DNA of 64,000 nucleotides, from positions 104,367,544 to 104,431,543 of the forward strand of contig OW121852.1 in the NCBI GenBank assembly GCA_933228895.1. The letters run 5' to 3'. Below are positions 46,951 to 59,400 of the stretch, piece after piece (positions within the stretch are counted from its first letter, which is position 1; each line of letters opens with the position of its first letter). This DNA is from Platycnemis pennipes (taxonomy: Eukaryota; Arthropoda; Insecta; Odonata; Platycnemididae). Both the position numbers and the translations under genes were made by a program. A model generated the notes under the pieces. The model was not told the DNA's origin. It was given only the letters and a program-made list of their open reading frames with translations, and did no database searches.

Positions 46951-47764
46951 CTACATCTTACCCTGCAAGTCTCTGATAATGTGTTATAGAAGGTGATGCC
47001 ATATTAGGCTTGCATTCCTGTGAAGCTTCCGTGATGAGATGTATTTGTTAGGTTTCTTCCGGGTTGCTTTATGCGGAAGACACTTCCTACCTGATGGCGC
47101 TGACTACGAAGCCTGTTTAATTGTTTCGAGCAATGTGGACCAATATTGTTGACACCCCGGAAGGAATTCTTTATGCATGCGTAGTCATTCTGAAAGGCAT
47201 TCTTTATGCGAATGGATAACTTTATGCGGCGTGCCTTTTAGGTGTGCAAACAATCATATTGTTAGCAACTACTCTACCGGTTTCATTTGCTAAAATTATT
47301 TTCCAAGGAAACACGACGACCTCAAACGTCCTGAAGACTTGTACCCCAAAGTAACTTCATGCTAGACAAGCACGTTAAAGGTAATTTTATTAATGAGTTA
47401 ATAATTCGGTTGAATTTACCGTAATATTTATTACATCGGGCATACATTTATTAAATTTTATTATTGGTGGAGGCTATTATGGGTAACAAAAGTTGAAGAC
47501 TTTTTCGGGTGCTTTTCAGGCAAGACAATTTACTAACATCCGTTTATCCTGTTGTACATGTTGATGTATTATTGCTCGTGGAAAGGGAGACTTTTCATAT
47601 CTGTCAGTATGAAAATCCCTCTACTCCATCTTTCGTGATCAAATAGCCTCTAATACACGGATGTTCTGAAATATTTCTAACGTCATCGGAAAACAGATCA
47701 GCCTCAATTAAAGTTGAAATTTCCCGTTCAAGTCGCTATAATTGAGATTGTGACAGTAAAACAA

Positions 47765-48245
47765 TTATAATCACCACCATCAGTGTATCGGCCCTAAGTT
47801 TGGTTGACTACTGCCTTCCATGCTCTATTCAATGCAAGCTCGTAATTCTTCTGACCAACATCCATCTTGGTTTGTCCCAGGTAGGTATTTGGACTTCCTC
47901 GTGGGGCTTCTCTTTTGCTTTCCCCTCCAAATGTTAGTTGCAAATCAGTTGAATCTCAAGGTTCATCGATTCCTTTCTTCTTCGGCTCTTATGCATACTT
48001 CCGCATTTCTTACCCTTTCTGTCCATTTAATCTTCAGCCTTACTCCTGATCCTTCTCCAGCTTAAGCAATTGAAGGCTTCTAATCTTTTCTGGACCGCTT
48101 TTCAAATGATCCACACCACCGATCCGTAGAGTGCAACTGAATATACGATCGTTTTTGCATATTTTCTCATTTTCTCCAGTAGGTAGTAGGTATATATTTT
48201 TTTCTATTTGAAGCTGGCACTTCATTGTGAACGCCTTCTTAGCTT
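47765..48245 (-). pseudogene. Frameshifted RT C-terminal region of second LINE family
   Basis: The minus strand reads from AKKAFTMKCQL through a decayed VWS-x-LYG/ETW-like region (48040-48225) and, after frameshifts, MDVGQKNYELALNRAWKAV near 47785-47865. This order (AKxAF … C-K … LYG … DV … Y … A … R-x2-W) is that of the C-terminal half of insect endonuclease-reverse transcriptases. The YADD box is absent. Confidence 0.5.
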
Positions 48246-48349
48246 GAGCTCATCTCTGCTTTATGTCCGTCGAACCCCTTCCATCCCATGTAATGCAGCT
48301 GCCGATGGAGGTGAACGTTTCGACCTTTAGTTTCACACCATTGAGGAGC

Positions 48350-48889
48350 AAAGGGGGCGTTTACTCGGAACCGAAATCGCAATTTTATGCACGAAATCGT
48401 TAGATGGAAACGAATAAAGAATTTTAGTGTAAAAATTAATCTTCAAACCACAACCATTCACTCATAAATCAAAAATGAAAATAAGCAAAAGGTGACGCCC
48501 ACCGAAAAAGCTGCTGTGATAACATTGACGTCATATTCCTCCCGTCCTTGACTGCTTTTATGGGAAGGGAAGGGAGTGGAGGGAGATTCTCGGAAGGTCT
48601 GCTCGCACAGATCCTGTCGCAATCGATCCCATTGGGAGAGCCAGCTGTGTCCCCCCCCCCTTTGCGATAAGGCGAAGTAGCTTCGCGGGCTCAGTTGTGG
48701 TTGGACGAAGTCGATATACGTCAGAGGTTGCACCACGCCCACTTTTCCGAAAGGGTTAAAAACATCAGTTTTTCCCCGCTTATAACTTGAGAAATATTTG
48801 GCGGATCAAAAAACGGAAAAATGCCTGTCTTTTTATTTTACAAACTCTATCATATTCGGCAATAAAAAAATATGGTGAACGATCCCAAT
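48350..48889 (+). mobile_element. ~530 bp interspersed repeat, copy 2
   Basis: Same family as 46418-46950, similar throughout, starting GGGGGCGTTTACTC and ending with the complement of TGGGATCGTTCACC. The 94-codon frame 48458-48742 is a shadow inside the repeat. Confidence 0.75.
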
Positions 48890-49790
48890 CTGTTTCGCTC
48901 CATCTAGTGTACGAGTGTATTAGTTTTCTACTGTTATCATGACGACCTTTTTTCCCAAAATGTCGCCCATTTCCTCGTCGCTGCATCTCGCGGCGGAGGG
49001 GGTCCATGTTGTTCGACAAGCCGTCGCCCTGCCTCAACGCTGTGTCGCTTGCGTTGCGGACGCCACGGGTCGGGACGGCTCTTGCGAAATCGCCTGTCGC
49101 CGCGCAAAACAAGTTACGCGGGATTCTGGCAAAGACTGGGATCACCGGTGGCAATGTCGGATGGCCGCATCATTTGAATACTGCGGCTAGGCTCGAATGG
49201 AAGGATTCTGCGCAAGTCATTCCACGTGCTAAGGGAAGAATTGGTGGGATGCAGTCTTGGGTACAACGTGGCGTATCCCACGAGGCGGGCGAACTTCACT
49301 GACTAGGGGTAAAATGATCGCATCGTTGGAAGTTGTGTTGGATCAACGATGATATCGTTATCTCTGAATTTGATTTTGTTGTATGTATCAACTGCAGACT
49401 GAAAAGGTATCTTTTTCTGAATGTAAGGCGTAGAAAGTAAGGAATTCTATGTTTTATTCAGAACGCCTCAATATTTTCCGTGCATTCTTTTTATTCCATA
49501 ACTTTCATTTATTCCATTACCCTCCTTTATTTACAATCCAATTCATTTTATAATCTTTGACGCTGTTCGAAATTCTAATTGTTATTGGATATATGAATGA
49601 ATAGCTTATTAGTGAATAATAATCGTGCTGATATGGAGAGTTAATGAGGCATATGATGAGAAAATACATGGGATTGGATGCATCACAGATCTCAGTTTGG
49701 CGTCATTGAAGAGTCTTGGCATTTTGTTAGGAGAATCGTTAAAAACTAGCTACTTAACTAAATTCATCTACATAATAATGTACATATCTA
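48890..49790. other. Unique DNA with a GC-rich part at 48950-49300
   Basis: Overlapping frames (48780-49154 minus, 49006-49302 plus) with no recognised domain. Confidence 0.35.
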
Positions 49791-49796
49791 AATTCA

Positions 49797-49835
49797 TCTA
49801 CCCTGCAAGCCACCACAGTGGTGTTAGGCAAGAGA
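49797..49835 (-). mobile_element. Fragment of a LINE 3' tail
   Basis: CTACCCTGCAAGCCACCACA matches in reverse complement the 3' UTR end of the first LINE family and lies directly beside another copy. Confidence 0.5.
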
Positions 49836-49837
49836 GG

Positions 49838-50235
49838 AACATCTACATCTACACGATCCCCTGTAAACCGCCGCGAGGGTGTGTGGCAGGGGGTGAAGAT
49901 CAGCAAGCATGCACTACTAACATGCAAACAAGCAACTATAGGGTCTCATGCAACTAGATTGTTAGTATGTATAGTATTTAAGGGAATAATACATGCATCA
50001 TGCACTACAGAGTACTCTAAAATATTTTCCCTATCTATCCCTTTGCTATGCTGCCTATTTTGTTCACTTATAGTACGGGGGAAAAATGCCATTTTTAATC
50101 TATCAGTACGACACTATCTTTCTAATCTTATTTATCAGGTCGAATCTAGCATAATGCGCGGATGTTTTTAATATGTGCCTAACATGTTCAGTAAAGCTAT
50201 GTGATTGAAATTTCTCTAATAGATTAATTCTGTAC
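49838..50235 (-). mobile_element. First LINE family, 5'-truncated copy
   Basis: The complement matches 660-1045 of the copy at the start of the window: ACATCTACATCTACACGA tail, the UTR signature GTGTGGCAGGGGGTGAAG and the last ~75 codons of the reverse transcriptase, ending near 50235. The plus-strand frame 49818-50171 is antisense noise. Confidence 0.8.
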
Positions 50236-51180
50236 TTTAACCTGTACCTATCTATCACCTGAAACTATCATCAGGAATGCATTTTGTGGAAGGGGTCGAA
50301 TCATATGTTAAATACTACATTACGGGTTTTTTTTCAAGTCCAAAGTACTACAATGTAATGAATTTCTCGAGAAAGTTAAGTATTTTCACAAGCTATACTA
50401 GTGAACTGTATCGCCGTCTGTGTGCGCCAAGCACATAAGCAAAAATTCGTATATTTTGTCATTCACGCTGAAGAAAAGAGAATTCGCCCTTACTGCTAGG
50501 GTCATGCAGATATGCAAAAATTCATCACTAATTACAATACTCTTCCTTATTCCCCCTGGCAGCTTAAGTTTATCCAATAATTTTACGTGCTAAATAATGA
50601 ATTTTTGAACCTTTATACTATTTATCTCTAACTTATCTTCTTGATCCAACCTGCCACGTTACACTGAATTTTTATTATATTTTTAAAATTTTCAGAGAAC
50701 CTGTCCGCCGAAAATTTCAGTCGAATTATTTAGTATTTTTTTCCATCGTGATATTTACATACGATCTATCCTCAAATTTCACCCTTTCTCTCTTTCTCTA
50801 TGTTTTGTGAGCTTGTTGGCTATGTAGTTACTAGAGGATGAGCGGATCGAAACCAACAGGATGCATAACAAACTAATAATGCCATTTCTGTCTTCGCTGT
50901 TAGCCATAAATGTGGAATAGGTGTGGGAAATAGTCATTTAGAAGTTGGCGTTCGCCTTTGTTGGCCATTAAATCGACTAAATAGATGAATTATCATTTTC
51001 TCTTTCGGTGCAGGTCTTGGTATCGCCTATAAACATGTTTGTAGCTAACCGCGAACTCGTATGATTTGAGTGTTCCTCTTGTCGTGTTCAAATGATGTAC
51101 GCCGTCTTGAGGGATAAAGCGAGTATTTGTCACTCAAGGGACAAGATCCAATACATTATGCACTTCTCGGATGCAGATGC
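50236..51180. other. AT-rich non-coding DNA
   Basis: Nothing recognised. Confidence 0.4.
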
Positions 51181-51370
51181 TATTCTCCAGCGATGCTATC
51201 TGCCGAGTAATCGATGAGCGATTGTTCGCGGGAGCGGATGCAGTCTCCGGGCGGGCCGTACAGTGTCGCGGGCCGCTTACACCCGTCGGGCCGGTCCGCG
51301 GCTAATTGCGGAGGCTAACTCGCAGCCCGTCTGCCGAGGTGCTTTTTGGTGCTGGGCGCTCCCTCCTCAT
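51181..51370. other. Short CpG-rich block
   Basis: Dense CpG around 51245-51345 with no recognised product. Confidence 0.3.
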
Positions 51371-51566
51371 TTTTGCATAGCCGCGTATTTGACTTATCCC
51401 TCCCACACCTCTCTTGAACATGTACATTTTCATCGTGGGTTGGAAATGCGAAGAATCTCATTTATTGTAGGATTTAAAGTGCAGCATTAGAATCCGTAGT
51501 ATATTGTTGACGAAAATAAGTTTGGAATTGTTGAAATTAATGTCTGGTGAGATCCACCAGAGAGAG

Positions 51567-51602
51567 CCTGAGAGCCACCACACCCTTGTGATGGCTCTCA
51601 GG
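51567..51602. repeat. Hairpin beside a LINE 3' end
   Basis: CCTGAGAGCCACCA (51567-51580) pairs with TGATGGCTCTCAGG (51589-51602) with one mismatch around an 8-base loop, immediately next to the terminal repeat of the LINE copy that follows. Confidence 0.65.
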
Positions 51603-52546
51603 ATAATTTACATCTGCATCTACATAATTCCCTTAAGGTGTGTGGCAGGGGGTGAATTCTCACCAAATATGCACTACATATAATGCATAAAAAGGATTGG
51701 TATTTATATACAGTTCTAAACTACACTATTTAAAAAACAGATAAAAAAGCAAAGCAAACATGCAAAACATGCTGTTAGTTTGGTTAGCTTTAATTCATTA
51801 TACCAACATGCAGCTACCAATGTTATCCATTGCTACACTCGTACTGGATATATTGTACGGAGATGTACGAGGAAAAGTGGACATTTCGAATCTGTCGTTC
51901 GGCAATCAATTTCTCTAATTTTGTGATTATGGTCCTGTCTACCATAGTAAGTTGGGGTCTAAGCAAAATATTTTTAACATCATCACTGAAAATATGGTCT
52001 TGGCAGTTGTTTAAGAGATTAAGTCTAAATTTCAACCTGCGATCTGACAATGTTTCCCAATTTAATTCATTTAATAGACTGGGTACGCTAATAAGGTTAT
52101 CATACCATCCCTTTACAAATCTTGCCGATCTTCGCTGCACACATTCAAGTTCATTTTTTAGACCGATTTCGTAGGGATCCCATACACTGGCAGCATATTC
52201 CAAATGAGGTCTTGCAAGGGAAAAGTAGCTGATTTCTCTTACAAGATCGTCGCATTTACCCAGAACTCTTTTGACGAATCCCAGTTTACGATTCGCTTGA
52301 CCCATTATTTCACGTATGTGTTTACCCCAGGAAAGATCATGTGTCAGTCTTATTCCACGATATTTAATGGATTCCACGTTTGTTAATTCATTATTACTTA
52401 TTTTGTAAGTGCTAGGAGGAGAGCTATTCTTTTTCCAAAAATTCATTACAAGACATTTTTTAAAGTTTAATTCTAGCTGTCATGTATCACACCAATTTTT
52501 AATTGCTTGTAGGTCATCATTTAAATATTCTTTAATAATAATTTGT
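51603..52546 (-). mobile_element. First LINE family, 5'-truncated copy with 3' UTR
   Basis: Reverse-oriented copy: terminal TACATCTGCATCTACATAA, UTR signature GTGTGGCAGGGGGTGAATTC, then the reverse transcriptase tail. About 70% amino-acid similarity to the copy at 115-942 places it in a sister subfamily with 63176-63572. Confidence 0.8.
51823..52545 (-). pseudogene. LINE reverse-transcriptase C-terminal fragment with one nonsense codon
   Basis: The frame carries DDLQAIKNWCDT, a TGA, then QLELNFKKC, and runs on through GIRLTHDLSWGKHI and LARPHLEYAASVWDP to the end. The stop stands exactly where the related copy at 115 has Trp (TGG to TGA). Apart from that the frame is open for over 200 codons. 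The catalytic YADD region is missing. Confidence 0.8.
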
Positions 52547-52555
52547 GGATGTAGA

Positions 52556-54274
52556 TGAATGTATACACGTCGGTATGACTCCAATCGAAGAGCATTCGCT
52601 TATCTCTTTCGGAAAGTGCAGGACGATATCGACGCGGTTTTCTCGCCGCCCTTCCTACGTACCCTATGAAATTCCTACTTCGACCCTTTTGCCCCCCTGT
52701 CTATATCCTAAATGGCGCAATCCCTAACATGTCGGTAGCCTCCATTCGAATGATTACTAAGTTATTCTGGGGAGGAATAACACTTGACAACAGTCACTTA
52801 TCTTTCGGAGTTCATGTACGCACCTTGGCTGTTTCGGAGTTAATTGTACGATGCTTGGTAACAAAACCTGTTTCGGTGTTTGACTTTAGTCTGGAGCTGT
52901 TTATCTTCTCTTGAAGCCATGTCTAAAAATGGTGATTGAGTAAAACCTTGTACAATATTTTGGGTTGCGCGTATTATCGCGCGTTTTGTTCATGCACACA
53001 GTGACTGCAAGCTACCGCAAAATTACGTGACAATGACTCAATGACAGTCATTTGTCATCGTAGGATCTACGGAGGATAAGAGGAAACCCTTTGCCTCAAA
53101 GAGGATTTAGTTCCGGTCAAAAATTGTTTGTGATAATTTTTGATAACACCGCCTCTCGTTCTGTAACAACCTCTCAGAGGACAAATACAGTTTCAGACAT
53201 GAAGATCACAGTCATTTGTGAGGAAATATATAGTAAAAATGAATGTAATGTAAATATTATTGTAGCTTAGATACCTATCACTTAACAAACTGCCATAGCC
53301 GTTTACAGTGGAAATTTGATTGCTAATTGTACTCTATGGACTCTTATTAAGCAGTAAGAGGTATATAGCGATGGCAGAAACCATTATTACAGTAACATTC
53401 GACGAAAAATTATTTCACAGTCATTAATGCAATTTTATTATTACAAGGGGAATTTTTTATAGTAGGTATTTTAATTATTAGATATGCAGTTCCATTGGTT
53501 TCGATGCAGGTTAATTATGAAGACTTTACACGCTTTATTGTCATGCGTCGGTATTAAGAGATATTTAACTTCATAAAGTTACTGTATCTTCCTGAAATCC
53601 CTAACCGTGTTCTTTGTTTTTAAAGCCCCTTCAAAATCTGACTGCTTTCATGAGATTCTGAGATATCATAGTAACTATTCAAAATATGCTTGAAATGAAT
53701 GAGCAAGGCAAACCAGGGTTGATACAAACCAGAGAAGCGTGATTAACGGCGACTATAGCACCGGTCAGCTCGTGGAAGTTATTCGAAATAGTTTGGACCA
53801 TTAATGTACATTTATATCGAAAATTAAATAATTTTAATGGAGATGATGAAAGGTTCTTTTATTGCAAAGAATCTTCTGCATGGACCAATGGGAACAGTAG
53901 TACTGTGCGTTCCGCTTCATGTCCTTTGTCAAATTTCATTTGTAAAGGATCACCTTTTCTGACATTGCCCTTTCTGAGATGAGAAAACTTGGTCTGCTGC
54001 CCTGATAACGAAAAAAATCAGTGCTAAAGTTGAGGTGCTCCGTACATCCAGAATTGCAACGGTTTTCGTGTGCTGACTAGTTAGTCGTGGAGTGTTATGT
54101 CAATAGTTTTTGTTGAGAAATCGTGCGACATTTCTCACCTTCACTCATTCCATGTGCCGTCCATGTTCAAACTCATCCACCAACGATCACGTGGTGTTTT
54201 CAAAGTTGAAGTGGAACCTGTCCTTGGCCTCCAGAAGAAGTGAAGATTAGATGAGTGCTGTCATTCCTTAGAAA
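52556..54274. other. AT-rich non-coding DNA
   Basis: Short frames only; nothing recognised. Confidence 0.4.
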
Positions 54275-54440
54275 ACGCTTTAAATCTACATGATATACTG
54301 AAAGCCACCACAATTGTGTGTGGCTGGGGGTGAACTATCACCAGGTATGCATTTTCAATTAAAAGAGATAAATTTAAATTTACTATTACGCAGGCATGCA
54401 TAAGTGTCCGTGCATGCCTTCGTTACACACAACTGAGATG
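54275..54440 (-). mobile_element. Diverged 3' tail of the first LINE family
   Basis: GAAAGCCACCACAATTGTGT followed by GTGGCTGGGGGTGAACTATC matches in reverse complement the family's UTR signature. A small hairpin AGGCATGCA … TGCATGCCT sits near 54390-54420. The coding part is gone. Confidence 0.5.
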
Positions 54441-56937
54441 AATAATATCACCACTTGGTGGAAACATGATAGAAATGCATTCACGAAATACGTAGGTATA
54501 GTTAAATTGTTATATCTACAAAGGTGTATGATAATTCTCGCTTAGTCGGGAATTTTTTTAAATATATTAACTTACATACCCCAAAGCATGTATGAGTTAT
54601 GTTAAAACATTAGCATATTGAAATATCAAACATTTTCTCGCCCAATGATGTGATATTTATGGTGAAACACTATCTGGGAAATATCGGTTGCTTGTGTTTC
54701 AAATATACACAACTAGTAATAGATTTCTTCGTCGAATTTTCCAGGTAATCTCAACTTAAGATTTTAATTAATTTATCTGATATACAGCTGCTGCAAAATG
54801 AAAGTTTTATTTCATTGGGGCGTATATTCTTAATTTTGTCCTATCTCTCTACCACCAGTTAGAAGGGTGCTTAACTAGTGGCCGAGGAATTTGAGTGTGA
54901 ATTATAAGAAGCCCTCAAGTGGAATACTTGTGTATATTCGGCCTTGATCATTTTTAGATGGTTATGGTAAATGTATCTTCTCATTAAATTGTTAAAAAAT
55001 GAATTTGTGTAAGAGTACCATGATCTCTTCCGTAGGGACGTTAACAATAGGAAAAGTCTTCGGACATGCTAGTCTTCTACATCAATTGAAAAAAAATCAC
55101 CATTCACATTCCTTAAACATATGTACCTACCGAGGCTGGTTTTGGTGGTTGGAGTGGAGTTTAATATTAAAACAGTGTAGAAATTCCCATCTCTGATTCG
55201 GTATGTACACTGTACATTGTACAGGTTATTAAAATTCAAACTAGTATTGGAAGTCTTATTTGAAAGCCAAGAAATTGACACTGTAATCGTATTTAAATTA
55301 TAATGAATTGTACGTTTTTAGCCGCTCGGAATTAAGTACACTCCAAAGGAAGGAATTATTCCGTAATTCTTCAATATTTATTTGTAGGTTTAAGACACCG
55401 TATGACCACTATAATGTTGTGTTAGAATGTATTCTTTGTGTTTAACGTTTTAAAGTGATGGGATCTCTTTATTTAGGTTACTGTTGAATGCTTCCACAGG
55501 AGATATATAGTTTCGATAATTTACTTGTTATGCATGTTTTTAAGTCTTATATACCTATTACAAGCTGTAATAGGCATAAGACTTAAAGACTTATGTATGC
55601 ATGACAAATATGTGATTACAACTGTTAGTTTCCAGCAGATCACTTACTAGTGGATACATGGGAGCATCTGTTGAAACGGTATTGTCTATAATTGTCAACC
55701 GGCTGTTTTCATAGAATAGATGGTAGTGTATACTAGCAAATTAATTAAGTGATGTGAAGTCGGGATCATCTTAGCGGCCACACGTAGAATAATATTTTCT
55801 TTAGAGTTTTTCGTCTTAATGGTACATTGGAATCTTATTTTCCTGGAAGTCTTCCCTTGAGGGCAAAGCTCATATCATTATTAAACCCTAATTTCTTCTT
55901 TCGCTGAACCTCTGCTAATTTTAGCCTATGCGTTTTTCTGCGGGAAGAAAAAGGCCTGGAAGCTGTGAGTTGTCGATAACTGAAAAGGCGGACTCCTGTA
56001 TGCCCATCTTCACTGTAGGAGATTTTAAATTATGGTTACAGGTTTTGGATTAATTAAGGGTTGATTATTTTTAATCCCTTCATTTTCATTGGAACCCAAT
56101 GCGTTGCATATTTCGGTGGTAACGTACGAGATGAAATTACGGGCCTCGGCATTATCAAGGCTTCATCATAATATTATTCCTAGATTAACTATTGAGCATT
56201 ATAGTTATCTTTAAATAAAATAACGATCGATGAAGTCTTTAAATTCAAATGATATTATGTTAACTCAAGTGCAGATGCAAATCTCTCTAAACTTCTTGAA
56301 GAGAAAGTTTGTAGTAGAGACATTTTTAGTGTTAGTTATGGATTTTTCATTTTTACGGATAGCGTGACTGTACTTGAATATTTTTAATTTTTTCATGTGA
56401 TCTATTTCATAATTAGGTATTGTTGGTTGAGGTTAGATTTCCAGTGGTTTGAGCTCTTTGTTTTTAAGTGATTACAAAATTAAGAGATTCTCCGAAATAA
56501 TGCCCTCTCCTTGAAAATATCCCGGCAACGCGAACTTGGAGTGCCGCACTAACTTTCAGTACTTCGCCCCACAAGCCTTTGACTTAAGAGGATTCCTGCT
56601 ACCAAGACTACTTCGATTGAAGGTTCACGAAAATCAAACGTGTTCAAGCTCATCACCCGTAAAACGTGTTTTTTTTATGGACCATTTATTTTTTTCGTCT
56701 GAAAACTCACCGCAATTATTTTAAACATTTTTTTGGAAGCACAGACCTCCGTGCAAATAATCCTGTGTGTAACGTATCCGTTACTTTTTTTGCCGATTCA
56801 CCATCGAATCCAACGCACGAAACACCCTTCCCTTAAGATTTTCCTCGCGACGAAAGACAATTGACATTCAAAATCTGAAAGAGAGCAGCGTTTTGAGTTA
56901 TTGTCCGCCTCTGTATAGAATTCATTTGAGGTTACCC
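54441..56937. other. AT-rich non-coding DNA
   Basis: One long hairpin at 55523-55609 (separate entry); no gene recognised. Confidence 0.4.
55523..55609. repeat. ~85-nt imperfect hairpin
   Basis: TTAAGTCTTATATACCTATT on the left pairs with the right arm AATAGGCATAAGACTTAA around a very short loop, and the outer TTGTTATGCAT pairs with ATGCATGACAA. The right arm has an extra ~8 bases. Size is similar to a precursor microRNA but also to a tiny MITE. Confidence 0.5.
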
Positions 56938-57467
56938 AATGGGGTCGTTTACCATATGTTTTTATTGCCGGATCTGAGTTTGTAAAATAAAAAGACCCGT
57001 ATTTTTCCGTTTTTTGATCCGTCAATTATTTCTCGAGTTATAAGCGGCGAAAAACTGATGTTTTTAACCCTTTCGGAAAAGTGGGCGTGGTGCAACCTCT
57101 GACGTATATCGACTTCGTCCAACCACAACTGAGCCCGCGAAGTTACTTCGCCTCATCGCAATGGGGGGACACAGCTGACTCCACCAATAGCAGTGATTGC
57201 GACAGGATCTCTGCGAGCAGACCTTCCGAAAACCCCCTCCTCTTCTTTCCCTTCCCCTAAAAGCAGTCTAGGACGGGAGGAAAATGACGTCAATGTTATC
57301 AAATCAGCTTTTTCGGTTGGCGTCACCTTTCGCTTATTTTAATTTATGATTTATTAGTGAATGGTTATGGTTAGAAGATTAATTTTTCACTAAAATTCAT
57401 TTTTCGTTTCCATCTAACAATTTCGTGTACAAAAATGCGATTTGTGTTCCGTGTAAACGCTCCCATT
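56938..57467 (-). mobile_element. ~530 bp interspersed repeat, copy 3
   Basis: Reverse-oriented full copy: starts AATGGGGTCGTTTACCATAT and ends GTAAACGCTCCCATT, the clearest example of this family's terminal inverted repeats. Confidence 0.75.
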
Positions 57468-58679
57468 CTTCATTATTCTCCCTTTCCCTCCTTCCTTCGT
57501 TTAACCTCGGTTCAAATGTGTCCCTTGCATTTCATGCGATACACTTATGGCAGCTATAGCCTTGGGAAGTTTTTATTTTTCACTCCTTCTCCTGTAAATG
57601 GACTCATGAATTTCTTTTTTACGATTCGAAACTACCTGCCTTGAAGGCAACATTTCAAGTCGACCGAAGAAATACAATTACTACCGCTTGATGGCGAGAG
57701 TTCATTAATTACTTTTCCCTCTGTGTCGGTCACTTCCTAACAAAATCGAAAAGTATTCTCTTTACTTTTGCCTTCGAGCAGAAGTTCAAGTGATTGTGGG
57801 TTTACTCTGGAAGAAGGTGTTTTCTGTTGCGAACGTTGTCTGAGAACAACGTCAGTGAGGGCGATTAAAACTACTGGTTTGTGGGCTAATCGCTAATTTC
57901 CTACTTGTATCACTGACTAATAGTAGTCTCACTCAGTCCTCTAGTTTTTGTGTTGCGGTAACCTGTGCGGTTTTGGATCATGCGATGCAATCATACCTTC
58001 CCAAATCACATATCAGGTTAATTTTATCTGTGATGGTTTTCCTATGGGCCTAGCCCCAATTGGTAGTCTGTCAATTCATAATTGGTTGGGTGTGTTAAAC
58101 GTGGCGTCATTGACGTTTTGGAAATAACTTCCAATCATATATAATAAGCACTATACTGAGAACTCTATCAAATTCTATCGGAAAAGTTGCGGATAGTCTC
58201 TGACTTCTGTTCCTTATAAAATTGTGTAAATACAGTCGATTATTAGATTATATATGCTAATAATTAAACCAATGCACTTGAATGATAGTGCTGCAGATAG
58301 TTGAAATGGAATCGGTAATACTGGTGATGCTCCCTTTTTCGTATTTCGTACTTCGTAATTTCAACTAATTCTATAATAACGACAAATTTGAAATGTGGTA
58401 TTAGTTATCACTTAACTGTGAAATCAGTATTGTGGTTACTAACATTAAGATTGTGTACGAAACAGCAATGCTTCACTGGTTAGTAGTCACCCCCTGCTAG
58501 GCACTCATTCAGTAGCTTTCGAGTTTTCTTGTGGGCAGAAGTGAATTTTCTCTCTCAATGCGTTTATAGGAATGGCTGGACCTATTGGTCTAGACTAGGA
58601 TAGGTCTAGCCTTGGACTAGACCAATTGCTGCGGTCATTCAGATAGGACGAGATTGTTCGTAATTTTAATCACACATTC
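57468..58679. other. AT-rich non-coding DNA
   Basis: A hairpin ATTGGTCTAG … CTAGACCAAT lies at 58583-58626. Nothing else recognised. Confidence 0.4.
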
Positions 58680-59400
58680 GAAGCGTCATGCAAGCAAATG
58701 CTGATGTCCCGACAGCCCACACCGTGTGGCGGTCCGCAAGGTGAGGCGTCCATGTAGGTGGCGATGGGGTAAGATTCCGAGGGAGAGGAGGAGGTTTTTG
58801 CGGCGACTCCGTCCGCCCTCGCCGGCCAACGTTGTGGACGTTGGCCGATGGAGGAAGCGGCGAGGACAGGCTCTCAAGAAGTGGCCGGGAGATTGACGAA
58901 AGAGATTCTCAGAGAGAAAAGATCGGCGAAGGGAAGTGTGGAAGATGAAAGCGGAAGGAATGGGGGGAAGAGGACGAAATGAGTCGGGTCGCTTCTGTTC
59001 CGAGCTCTCCGACAAAAAGTCTTGAAAAAGGTTTAAGGAGGCGGCAGCGGTAAGGGGAAGGAAGAGAGTTGTCATTCTGAGGGGGGAGGCGGGCGGGGGC
59101 CGGGGTGTGGGCAGCCGCGTAAAAGGTGGGGCGGCCGGGGGTGGTGGAGACGATTCTCCCGGAAAAGAGATGACAGTCACGAAGATTGTTGCGTCGTTAG
59201 GGTCGTGAAAGGCAGCCGCCCTGCCTCCTCAGTGATCCTCCGGCCCGAGCCCTCTTCATATCTTTTTGCTCCCTCTCGGGCGCTCGAAATCATTGTCCTT
59301 CGCTCAGGGCCGGCCCGAGGCGTGGGTCGAAGCACGGTAGAAATGGATGGCTTTTGTCAGGGGCGGCTGCTTTGCGAAGTCTTCATCGCGTCCCTGTCAT
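58680..59400. other. GC-rich block, purine-rich on the plus strand
   Basis: About 700 bp, G/A-rich on the plus strand, with a 164-codon minus-strand frame (58686-59180) rich in Pro, Ser and Arg. No domain recognised. It mirrors the skew of the blocks at 9.8-15.7 kb in the other orientation. Confidence 0.3.

Noticed and set aside
48458..48742. 94-codon minus-strand frame
   Set aside because: Lies inside the ~530 bp non-coding repeat; other copies do not keep the frame.
49818..50171. 117-codon plus-strand frame
   Set aside because: It is antisense to a truncated LINE copy whose identity is clear on the minus strand.
58470..58520. Additional tail of the first LINE family (TCACCCCCTGC)
   Set aside because: Only about 15 bases agree and no GATGTA repeat or coding remnant follows.
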